This document shows positions 12,701 to 25,900 of a stretch of 64,000 bases of DNA, piece by piece. The DNA is from Lineus longissimus. Lineage: Eukaryota; Nemertea; Pilidiophora; Heteronemertea; Lineidae. The first letter of the stretch is position 1. Each line of letters opens with the position of its first letter. The notes under the pieces are model-generated. The model was not told the origin of the DNA, ran no database searches, and saw only the letters and a list, made by a program, of their open reading frames with translations. A program made the translations under genes and the position numbers. The stretch lies in NCBI RefSeq assembly GCF_910592395.1, contig NC_088322.1, forward strand, positions 7,623,431 through 7,687,430. The letters are read 5' to 3'.

Positions 12701-15700
12701 TCAAATGTTTACATAATGACCTGAACAGCCCTTGTGGAGAACACTTTGCTGAGCCTCCTAATTCCCTCAAATGATCTATTGATCCCTTCCATAATATAAG
12801 CCCAATGAGCCTAGTATATCCACTGCCAGTATTATGCATCATTTCGTTTCAGCTGGAGGTGTGGTTAACCAAAAACTTTCACGGGCGTTTCATTTTTGCG
12901 GATTTTCTAATAACTGAGATTCACGTTATTAGAAATGAGAAAATGATATGTTTTGATAGATTTTTTGATTTGATTTCGTAACCACCAAATAAAAATGTTG
13001 GAAGTGTTTTTCCCTTCATAAAACTTTGCAAATTGCAAATATAAAAAAGCACAGAATTTTTGCGGTTTATGGTATGTTGATCTATATCAAAACTAAATTT
13101 TTAACCGAAACCTCATTCCCAGTGACGTTATTTTCCTTGTTACAGCATGATCGGGCATAGATGCAATATGCCCCTGGTGGTCAGGTTTTCTAGTGTTCGT
13201 AGACTTATTTGTTGTACCTTCCCTTGTTTCCAGCGGTTGACATAACAGCAGGTGATATCAACGCATCATTGTCGTTAAGCACTCACAGTTTGGCCTGCAC
13301 ACCGACAAATGGTGACACAGAATCCGAAGCTCATGTCAGCAGCGAGAGTCGCCACTCCAGACCACAGAGTGGCCAATCGAGCACAAAGAGTCGATCAAGC
13401 AGGAAGAGTCGGTCGAGCCCCAAGAGCCATCGATACACAAATTCTGATCTAGGTACAAGCGGAAAAGAAATTAACTCACTCATTCTCTAACTGGATATTT
13501 TTTCGATTGGGATTGATTTTCTGAAAACTTTCCTAAATGATTTAAGATAACATTTCTATTATTTGCAGGTTAAATCAGATCTTTCTGACATATTTTGAAT
13601 TTCATCTCGCATGACTATCTCCATTCTCTGTGTTCTTTTCCCACCTTCCCGTGGTTATACTTATCTGTGTTCATCTTTCTTTACTAACGACAGCTTACAT
13701 ATCCAAGGGAACAATAACTTTTAGTTGCCTTATCAGCCGACAACCAAATCTGAACCTGAGTAGTGGAACATTCACACTGTTGATTCCTCTTAACAAATCA
13801 CACTGACTAGGGCAAAGATATTTTCTTGCACTCTCTGCTAAGTCGCCTGAGTGCAGCACTTACACTTTACTCTTTTTGCACCAAGTTGAGCTTTTAGTAA
13901 AGACAAAAGCAGGGTGCAATTTCTTGACGGAAATTCACATACAGCACATCCTTTCCTCCTCCCGACACTGAAGCACTCGCCACCAATTACCAACCAATCA
14001 GACACATTGTCTCATAATGTTTTCTCCGTGATAAAATCAACTGTGAGAAATAAAATGAAACTACAGGAAAACCACTCAATTAGGACACCCTTGGGACTTA
14101 CTCAATTGTCTTCAATTGGGAAGTGTCCGATCACAGTGGCCAAATTGTATTGAAATGACACGTTTGGGACCAAAATGACACTCCCTATTAGAAGATGTCC
14201 GGCTAACAGGGGTGTTTGTTTAGAAAGGTTCCACTGTGTTGAGACGAGTGGTAAAGAGAATAAATGATATTCTTCAAAATATATAAAGAATAACATGCAT
14301 ATGGGCAACTATTGTACTAAATTTAAAGCGAATGTCTGGTTTGCGGAGCAAAACAAGCCAAGATAATATAAAGATCATGTAAGGTAAAGTGGTGCAGTGC
14401 CCCAGTACAATTATAGCCTCTGTGTGCATTAGTCTGTACTGCCTGCTGTTTTCTACACTGTAGGGGCTCTAACTGCACTAGGGCTATAGTTATTGTACCA
14501 CTTTACCTTTTACAACTTTGAGACATTACTGAACAGTCTTCAAAATACCTCACTTTTTCATGCATGGTCCTCCTTTCTGTACACTTCCAGGCAAGCCCAA
14601 CCTACCTCATCATCTCGAGACTATACCCCAAGAACCCACGCAGCTTTCAATAGACCTTAGCGCCACCTATCAACAAACAACTGAAGATGACTCTCACGAA
14701 TCATCTCATTCTGATACTGACCTTGAACTTCAGGAAAGTGAAGGTCAAGGTCATTATGAGTCTGACCTTACCATTCCCTCCGATATTGACATGAGTCATC
14801 TTCAAAGGTCGTCGCCTCTGGCACCGTCTTATTTATCTGATGGACATTACCCAGTCCTTCCTGGAATAACTTCAGGAGCAAGTGGAGTTGCCATGACAAC
14901 AGAGGGTGGTGCGGCCATCTTGAAAAGTGGGCAAGAAAGAAAATCTTTGCAGCCGCAGAAGTTGATGTTTGGTTCTGAATTGCCAGCAGTACCTCCTATT
15001 GGCCAAACAGTGAATGAGTTTGGAGCAGGCGGAGAAAATATAACAGCAGGTAGACGGAGGAGTTCGGAGGATGTGGAATCTGATGTAATCAATATAAAAC
15101 GGAGGAACAAGAAGAAGAAGAAACCAGGAAGTATTGTAACTGATGGAAATCTTCAGTCGGTTACAGAGGAGGAGGGCAGAAAGACACCATCGGTACATGC
15201 AGCAACCTACGGATCGACTTTGGTGAAAGATGGCGCTACAGAGAATGATGATGAGGTGAATCGCGCTGCTGATGTTGATGAGTCATCTGATGATGATGAA
15301 GATGAAGATGAGGAGGAAACTGATGACGGAGCAGATGGAGACTGGGTCGATGCAGCTCGGACGGCAGAGGGCACCATCGCAAACGACAGGGAGGGTATTC
15401 CCACTGATGGCAGAGAGGGTGTTACTCATGGTAAAGAGGGTGTTACTCTTGGCAGAGAGGATGATATTGCTCGTGGCAAACTACGTGGTGGAGAGGAAAC
15501 TGAAGATGGTCACACCAAAATGGAATGGAATTCTGACAATATTGACCCAGATGCGTCTGGAGCAAATTACTACATCCAAGTGGTCCAGGACGAAAACGAA
15601 CCGTTATTTGAAAAGCGCTTCGACGCAGACGAGATTGATCGAAATGCCCCTGTACTGACAATCAGAAGGCCGTCATCCGTTAATAATATTCATTTCCCCA

Positions 15701-16918
15701 TCATGCCAAATTTTCAACCTTTCGAAAAACGGCGCTCAGCTAGTGCCAGGACACGAAGAACGACTTCCGCAAGATCAACGAAGTCACATAATTTGTTACA
15801 AAATGAGGGCTTCTTCCGTGCTGGTTCTGCTAGGATTTCTCCCCATCCACACTCGGCCAATGTCAGGGAAATATTACCGGGAGCTGTACGTTCGGATAGA
15901 TCACCGAGGTCGGCAAGGTCAGACAGGTCAAGGTTAACTGTAGCACAGTCTGTGCATGATTCTCTGGATTCAGGCAGTGTGGACCCGGAGATATTAGCAG
16001 GAATGAGCGACATAGGTATTTTTGGAGAGTTTTACGTTTTGTGTCAAAGTTCATGTTCATTCTAACCCTAACTTTGTCATGGTATTTTGTGATAAATTTG
16101 GTATTTATGATGTGGTGTACATGTAATACTAATTATTAATAATGAATTTTATTCAAGATGCAACACTGAAATAGTTCATCTGCAAATTAATTTTTATGTT
16201 ATATCATCGGATTGGTTATTTGCGCATGACGTCATTAATTTTTAGCAAAAATATTCTGACATTAAGGATACCGATATTGGAATCAATTTGAAAAAGTCTG
16301 ATGGACAGGGTCATTTTTAGCATCATAACTTTTAATTGAAACTGAACTGGAAATTCCAAAAGATTGTCTTATAAAGCGTGTAACATTTGTTGTCACACTT
16401 TGGTCCCTTTTTGCCAGCAGCATGTTTAGTTGGTGCATGCACAGGACTTGACAGTGGAGATCAACTTCTCTACATGACATCACGCAAATTCAGTCAAGAC
16501 GTCTGACGCAAAAACATGTGTGTCATGAGGCAATGATTTCATGACGTCATGCGCAAATAACCAATCCGATGACATCCTATAATTTATTTGCATCGGGTCC
16601 CTTTCCTGAAATGCGGGAATGGGAGGTCATGTTTTGTCCGCATTACATTACGAGTCTATAACCCCTTTTTGGTGATTTTTCTAAAGTTATGAGGTGCCTA
16701 GTCTTAATTATTTATTGGTTGCAGATTACTAACTTCATGTTTTAATCAATGGGTCTTTTTCATTGCAGGTGTGTGCTTATCATGTTTATGTATCTGATCC
16801 ACAATTTTCTTTTTTGCATGTTTACAAGGCAATTTAAGTTAACATGTAATTAACACTTTTTTTCATTAGCTCACCTCTTAGCAGAGGTGAGCTTATCCCA
16901 TACCGTGGCGTCCGTCGT

Positions 16919-16974
<56 letters not shown>

Positions 16975-19900
16975 CGTCGTCCGTTAGCAGGGCACGTTTC
17001 GTAACTGTTAGAGCTATTGAGTTGAAACTTAGTAGACATGTACCCTTATGTAATGACACCTTGGAGACCAAGTTTCGGTCCGATTCGTTTCATGGTTTGG
17101 CCACCAGGGGGCCAAACGTTAAAAGTGAAAATATGCAATATCTCCCTTAATAGTAGTCGGGAAATTTTGAAAAAAATATGGTAGGTACTTCTAGCAAAGG
17201 TGCATCATATATCCTCCGGGTTTTTGATTTGACCTCCTTTTCAAGGTCACAGAGGTCAAATGGTGTAAATTGGCCGTTAGGATGTAACGATGGCACGTTT
17301 CTAAACTGCAATGACTATTGATACCAAATTTGGTACACATTTACCCCTTAGTCAGGTGATCTCAGGGACCGAAGTTTGGTCCAATATGATTCACCACTTG
17401 ACCACCAGGGGGCAAAATCCAAAAACCTTAAAAATGTGATTATTCCTTAACTTCTTGCCTGATTGCCACCAATTTGATATCATGGGTACATCTAACCACC
17501 ATACAGTATATGTCACACAGGTTTTTAAATTGACCTTCTTGTCAAGGTCACAGAGGTCAAATGGCGTAAATTCGCTGTCAGGCCGTAACTATGGCACGTT
17601 TCTTAACTGCAATGACTATTGATCACAAATTAAGTACACATGTACCCCTTGGTCAGGTGATCTCAGGTACCGAAGTTTGGTGCGATCTGATTTGCCGTTT
17701 GGCCTCCAGGGAGGGGGCCAAATCCTAAATTCTTCAAAATGCCATTATTCCTAGTAATGACTTGCCCGATTGGCACCAATTTTATATCATAGGTACATCT
17801 AATTCTAACAACCATTCAATGTGTCACCCGGGTCTTCTTTGATTTGACCTACTTTTCAAGGTCACAGAGGTCGAATGTACTGTAAATTGGCCATTTTGGG
17901 GAAATTGTAATTGCTTGGACCTACATCAAACCTAACACTACATGACACAATACCATGCTCTTTATCCATCTTTCCTCCACATGAGGTGAGCACAATGGCC
18001 CTGGCCATTTCATTTTGTAATGTTTTCATAACGATAATCTTTTTTAGTCTAACTTGTTTGCATGCGTTTTGTTCTAACTGGATATTGATAGGTCATAACA
18101 ACTCCATATGTAATTTTAATCATACGTTTTTTTTCATACTGCATGTGTAAAAAACCTGATAAATTCACATGAGATTAATTTCAGGTTTTGAAAAAAGTTA
18201 AGTGCTGACGTTTATTCAGTCCCAAATGGACACAGCAGAAGAGTTCAAGTTATCATTTCAGAGAGAGTAGCTCTCATCCATCAGAACAGAAAAACAAACA
18301 CAGAAACGTTACGTTTTTTCCCCTTGCCTTTCACTCAAAAGAACTCAGGCCTAGCCCAATTGGGTACATTGTCTTTAAAGCCCGCTCACACCATCTGGAT
18401 TTGTATAAAATATTTGGAATATTTTTTCACCCATAATATTGATAATTATTCAGATTTCAATGATAAATCATATTTTGACATTATTTCCATTATTGGTTAT
18501 CATTATATCAAATATTTGATAGTGTTTGATGATAGACGTGGTACCCTCTTTTTTAGGATCAGCCAGTCAGAAGTCGTTAGAGGAAGAAGTCCTCGGTCAG
18601 TTAGCGGAGCACGCGTCAAAGATTGCTGCGGGTGTTTTATCGAGCAACGCAGCCGGGCTAGACTTAGCAAAGGATGCCAAGGTCAGTCAAGCTACATCAA
18701 ATTATCTGTTTGGGAAAAGTTTTTGATTCTTGTGTGCTACTAAAATATTTCTTTCGTCCTATAATTGGCGTCAGAATAATGTTTTTAACTGTAGTCTTTA
18801 TACTGTAAACACAGACATATTGAGAGCCAATTTATTTTGGGGTTTTAAGAATTGCAACTTATAATTTAGCTCTTTGACAATCCGGTAACTGTATTTTCAA
18901 TATTTTTTTTTTCATGGTCATAAATATATATACATATATTTTCACGTAACGAAAAACGCGAAAAATGGGGAAAAGGCCGATGAATATTTCCTGGTTTACA
19001 GTATACTCAATCCTGATTCTGGGCTGTCGGAGAGGCGAAATCATCAGCAAGATCTGCAACTCTGATGTCCCAGATTTGATTCCCGGTTTGCCTCGATCGA
19101 TATATACTCATGTGGTAAAGGGTGCCGTTTCACTTACCACGTAGCAGTAGACGTAGATGTAGACTCTCTTCCACAATATAGGCTTTCTCCAGGGTCTCCG
19201 GTTTCCCCCTACATTACAATCACCCAATATTCTTCATTGAGCTAACAATGTCTTTGTTGACGCTCAGCTCTTCACTCGATAATTAAAAAAAAGCTATCCC
19301 TAAAAGAGCGCGATATTATGCCAGCCATCACTATTGCATTGTTACGCAGTTCCTGCAAAAAAGTACAATAGAGATTTGAAAGTGTGCAAAAATGTGACAT
19401 ATCATACAGAATTGGATAGTTAGTATCTTGACCGCAAGGTTTTTGCATTTTATCAAGATTCAATATATACCCCGGCTACATCTAAACGAGGGGTAGTGTT
19501 GCACAATCAAAATAAAATATGCCTGTTCTGACCCACTTACATATTTTGACGTGATAAGCCTCACACCATATCCGAGTATTCTGATTTTGAATACATTTAA
19601 AAGCATTTTTTGTAGGAAGTCCTCCGAATGGACTGAAATGGGTAATCTATTGATTTTCTCAAAACATTGATGGTAAAAGCTTGTTGCTTTCTCTGAAAAT
19701 GTTCATGAATATATCACAGACACCACAAAAAATACAAAGATGGGATTGATATCAAAATGAAGCTTATAACCTCAGCTATATGAAAATGCAATTATCTGCC
19801 ATAAAATGCAAGGTGTTTCACACAAATTATCATCGAAATACAGAAACATGAATCTATTTATGGATTGAATATCAGGGTTTGGATGAAGAAAGTTTGAGAT

Positions 19901-22900
19901 TACCAATTTATGGGAAGTTTAAAAGTGTGTTGTTTTAAGTTCTGAATCTAAATTCAATACTTAAAGCGAACTGGAACCGCCAAGCCAGTTCGTATGACCT
20001 CGTTTTCATTTCCCGCGTATCGGGTGATCAGAACGAGGCATGAATGAAACATGGCGCCTAGCTGTCCATCATTCAGTGACGTCACTACTATGGAATTTAC
20101 TACGAAAATTCAGGAATGAAAGATCGCATGACTCACGTGATTCTCACATGATTCTCAATAATAACAAATTGAACTGCGCATGCTCGGGCACTGGGGGCGG
20201 AGTTACAAATCTGAACTCGAATAGGAAGTTGGAAGTTTGACTTTCTCGGGCGGTGAAAGTCGAAAAGTTGAATAAATCGCTCGGCGGTTCCAGTTCGCTT
20301 TAAACCATTAGCAGCTCAACGTCACGCCATTTGGAGTGCTGGTAGCGCCCCCTATCATTCTTGGTGTGCATTGCACGATGCTGTCTCCGAATAGAGTTTA
20401 TGGTGCATCCACATGTCGACGCAGCACAAGTATTTTGTCAACTGTTGAAATTAACCCCTTGTTCTTGTTTTTCTATTATAGTCAATATCAACTCTTGTAA
20501 ATGTAGTTGTTGTACAAAATCTTCGTAATTTAATAATTAACCCCTTCTTGTCTATTTTCTGTCGTACAGGACGCAGCCCTTCTCTGGACTGACCAGTATG
20601 GTCCTGCCTCCGATATTTCTCGCAGTCAATCTGTTCGAGAGGTTTCTGAAAGAGTAAGATAAAATGTTGTCATAGCAACACATTTAGCAACACTTCAGCC
20701 GATCAGCATGCAGCTATACCTTTTATTTATGTAACTCTCTATGGCTTTGGTTATGCTTTTTTTCAAAGCAAACTGTGCATTATTTGTTGGTGTATTCAGT
20801 CGACTCGGCTAAAGAAATTCTAAGCAAATACCATTCAAGGATTGTGGAGCAAATTTCCAAATATGTGTATGATAACAACTGAATTTGACAGCCTGTCACC
20901 TTCAGCCCTCAAGGGTTAAACAGATATTACACAGTTTGCATCATTCTACAGTACTGATCATAAGGAATATGTCGTGAGTCATATTCACGAACAACACCAC
21001 AATTTTTGTCTACATCACTGCAGATGAGTTTCTAGAATATATACACCAGGATCTCTCTAATAAAGACACCTTAGAACTGACAAATGCCATCCTTATTTGA
21101 GAGGTGTCCTGATTACAGAGGTCAAATACAGTGGAAATTACCAAGTTGGGACCAAATGCTGGGCTCCTTAAAAGAGAGGGTGTCCTTTTTAAAGAGGTGA
21201 TAGCTAAGGGCAGTCCCGCTTCATAAGCTACGGGGCAGATGTCGCGTGGCAAAATTACTTATGAACAGAACTGTGAGAATAATACTGGCACTCTAATATT
21301 GCATTGAAATCATTCCTTTCATGTTTCTGTCAAAATTGTTGACTTTTTTCTATTCGGCCTTTCAGGTTATGTTTGTGTTATTTAAAAATTGTTTTGTACT
21401 ACTGATACTCATTGGCACCAGTCATGGATTGTCGATGATGCTTTTACCCAACGCATCCCCCTCCCTCTATGCACTCCAGCAATTTGAATCGGTCCTAAAG
21501 CAATGCTGCTTTTCTCCGAGGAAACCCCACCACCACCACCACATCCCACCTAATCTTTCACCACTGCAGCCGGTTTAGGGACCACAATATCCTCACATTT
21601 TGAAACTCCTGTTCTTACGTATATCCTTTCCTGCCCAAAATTAGTGATGACTGGGGCTTAATGCGGCTGTGAAGCTAGCCTTAAAGGTCTATCGCTAATC
21701 TGCATGTTTACTTGCTGACCCAACCTTTATCATGAGAGATTCACATGCTTTTAGTGCATTGACGATGTTATCGTTATTCTTAATTGGTAACATGTGTATT
21801 AGATCATGTTGAGCCGGCAGGCGGTATTTGCACCACGCCACCACGGGCACCACGCGACCACCACGCCACCACGCGAACAGGCGGAGCGATCATAATGACG
21901 ATATCAAAACAGACCATCAGACCACAGACACTTGAGAGTTGTGGTTACACCTACCAATTATAGATGGCATGTTGGTATACTGCGTTGTTGCCTGACGGGA
22001 TTTACGAGTATTTATTACTTGTTAATGGCATTCGCAAAAAGCAGGGCTATTATTAAGCCGCTATACATCCGTGTCCAACCGTTTGTCATGAGAGATCTTA
22101 TCACACCATTAAAAAAACGGGGGGTTACCAAATGCAAACGATGGGTCCAATCGTCAGTCAGGTACTGACGGATACAGCCCAGCCTTTCATACTCAGCATG
22201 ATTATAACCAAAGTCATTACGCAACATATTGCGTTCAAATGAGTTCCATTACAGAGGGCACCTGTTTTGGTTTGAAACCTTTACTTTCTCATCAAACTGA
22301 CTTATTTTGTAGATGTGTCATTAGTCACAGCTACAGATGACATAATGCAACTTAGGCTTTGGTGTCCATTGAACAAAGGTCTTCAAAGGTCAGGCGGGCG
22401 CGTCGATTATAATAATAATATACAATGTATAATAATGATCACAATATTGAAGATAAGAAGAAGAATTCCCAAGCTTGTTGGCTTGGGAAGCCTAGTGATT
22501 CACCTTCCCTAAAGAATGCATAAGATTCGAGACATGTCCATTAAAGGGGCACTATAGGCAGCATCTTGGTAGGCAACATAAAGTTACACAAAGTAGCCAG
22601 TGAGTCTCTCACCTCTCACAGTTTGTCCTAACCTAGTCACGCCTGTAACAGGGATACATTCAGTGATGAATCAAATAAGACCTAATGCCCTTACTCTGTT
22701 TATAAGTCGGCTAAAGTTGGCCAATTTGACCCCCTGCTCCTACATAGTCCCTCTTTAATGGGAAACTATAGGCAACAGCTAGGTAGGCAAGATAAAGTTA
22801 CACAAAGTCGCCAATAAGGGTCTCTCACACAACAGTATGTTGAAACTATGCACACGTGTTCGAGTGAGTGATAAATCTAACTCCTCCCCCCCCCCCCAAC

Positions 22901-25900
22901 CCACCCCACCCAAACGAACGGCCACCCCTTTAAAGGGAGACTATATAACCCACTCGTACTCGTATGGTTTTTGCAGGTCAGTCGTCAGTTGGAGTAGGTC
23001 TAGTTACTCAACGGTAATTCAGTACGTATTTCCGTAGTTGGCGTACGCCTTTATTCCAATAATCCCAAGAACGGGCATCAGAGAAGCTAGGATAGCAGCC
23101 AACGCCATCTATAATTGTTCCAAGAAACCATGATCCAATGAATCGACCGCTATTTTGATATCGTCATTATGATCGCTCCGCCTGTTCGCGTGGTGGCGTG
23201 GTGGTCGCGTGGTGCCCGTGGTGGCGTGGTGCAAATACCGCCTGCCTGTTGAGCCGGAGGCAATAATGAGTTAATGTTAAAAAACGCCGGAGTCTTTCCC
23301 CTCATCGGCTTAATATCTGGCGCCAAATCAAATGCAACCCAATCAGAACTCATATTACAATATACAAGAAAAGCTAGCTACTTGCCTGGTTTCCCAACCT
23401 TGGTGTGGTCACGACAGCAACAGCGGGGTCAAGATCCTAGATAACATTTCCTGATCACGTGTCTAATGATCTCACAGTCGTAGTAGGCGAGGTTGTTAAG
23501 TTGACTTAAAGGGATTGACTATATTTTGCAAATAAGTGGAAATGTCTCAGGGGTTCATGCGCAGGGCTGGGAAAAGTAAACATTGACCCCTTACGTCTTC
23601 AGTGGGTCCTCAGGATGATTGTTTTAACTCTCGTTGAGGCAGATATTTGGGGAGTCTTTCGTATAGTAAATGGTTATACATACTGGGTGCGATTTTGTTC
23701 TCATGAGTACAAAATAAATTCTAAATGTGGGTCAGTATGATGAGGTCGACATCTGATAGTTTGTTTATATATATGTTCATGCAGCATAAGCAACTGGCTA
23801 GGAGGTTCTTCAAGGTTTGTACGAGACATTTGACAACTGCCAATGGAATTTGCTAAGTCACATTTTTCGTGACTGGGCGGGTGCAACGGACTCTCACGTA
23901 TGAATGGCCTGCAAGGATTAATTTGCAGTCACATAAGAACAGGCACAGTGTATTTTCTTGTATATCTTAGCAGTGGTAAATTACCGTCTAGAATCGTGTT
24001 ATTAAGGTATTATCTCGTCGGACATCATGCCTATTATCATCAACATTTTTATTGGGGGAATAACGACCTGACGTAAATGGTGATAATATGCCTAGCTGGT
24101 GATAATATACATAGCGTTGCGATGATATGTGTTTGGAAGCTAGCACTCAGGGTCACCAACACGATATGATATTTTCATTTATGCAGTGAGAAGGCCATCG
24201 GTGACAGGCTAGGTGTGTTTTTGGAGTGAAAATTGAGATAGTTTTTCCATCTGACCAGTGGTACGAATTCCCAAACTCCGATGGCGGTTCTATCTGATGA
24301 CACCCCTTGTAGCTTATTTCTAAATGCAGACAGTGGTGCAAACTGACGGTCACCAGGGGAATGCCTACTGAATACCAAAACAATTTACTCCAAATCTTTT
24401 TTGGGTTACGCTTTCTTCCTTATTTCGAAATCTATTTCATCCTTCTACAGGAAGCACTCCAGGATTTGATGAATGCCAGGAAAGGGTCACAGAGTGAGCC
24501 GTCGATGAATGAATATAAGGACTTACTGAAGACAACGCTTACAAATATAGGTAAAGCGCCCTACACACAAGTAATTTTTTACATGGTGACCTGCGATAAC
24601 AATTAAGTTTTGCGATGTACTTTTTTGTAAACAAAGATATTAAGCTACATGTATATGGAAGCAGGCGGCGTATTGCATATTGGAATTAAACTCACATCAG
24701 CTTAACAATCAGGTATTTACACAAACGATGAATCAAAAATGATGACTGTAATTTGTATGGCATTTTACTGTGGTTAGAACCAAATGTCTTTTGACACCTT
24801 GAACCCCAAACGTCATTTTCAATTTCTAGTTTCTAACACATCTGGCAGTGCCATCACAATACCACCCGATGCTGAGATCGATGACGACCTCGTCAAAGCG
24901 TTGCTGAACGAGGACCTTGCACCGGACGACATCGAGGTTTTCACGGACACCGCGACGGGGAAGAGCATTATCAGGTCAAAGAGTCAGATGATGAGAGCGA
25001 TGGGCGATGTGGAGGAGGGGCATACATACCAGAAAGGAGGTCAGTATTCAGACTGATGTCGGAGGGCTAACTCTACTTTGTACAGTTGGCACATGTTGTT
25101 TATACAGGACTTGTCTCAAATCTAGAGGTGGCAGAGCATACCACGGTTTTTTTCTTCTTTGTGAGGACTTGGGAATTATATAGATAGTGGGATTTCCCCT
25201 AAGGTTTTTGAGAAGGGGGTGCAGTTGATTCTGCGGTTGTGAACGGCAAAACTCCCTGAATTGGCAACAACTCGCGAAAACAGGCATTCTTGCCCGACCG
25301 CAGCCTTTGTGAGGGATCCTGTTTTAGTGTTAGGGGTTTCTTTTCCTTGATACCCGGCTCCAATCCCTTTCTCAATTGTCGCTCAAACTCTCAAAAATGT
25401 TTATACTTTCCAGGTAAAAGAGCACCATCTATCCCCAGACAGTCTCTCGTCGGTGATGTTGGTGAACTAGACATTATAAACTATGCCCAGCTACCCGGTG
25501 AAGAGGAAAATGGGTCAGAGAAGGGTACTCGGGCGATGTCCGTGACGATTAGATCGAAGAAGTCTGCTGGCCCCGAGGATGCCGTAGATGGTGCAGATGC
25601 ATGGAAAGACGGGCGGGAGACTGGGACGACAGCGCCACCTGGTGATGAGATCATGAGGGAGTCTAGCGTCACCTCACAGGTACTGTATACGGAAAAATTA
25701 AAAGACAGAATCGCTTTACAACTGATTCTTACGCATTGTATAAGTCAGTTCCTTCATCACCCTGGAGATGGTGTTTGTTTTGTTTTATCATTGAGGCCTT
25801 TAGTTAACTAATAAGCAACTGGATGGGGGGTATTTTTGGCACAAAAAAGTGACGTTGATTGACGTTGATTGACGTCAGATGGAGCTGAAAATGTTAACAC

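Noticed and set aside
14560-14590. ATG at 14560 as start of a 501-aa protein
   Set aside because: It lies in the intron before the acceptor at 14589-14590. The frame continues from exon 9 in phase.
16887-17150. Arginine-run ORFs on both strands
   Set aside because: Produced by the (CGT)n microsatellite in a dispersed repeat.
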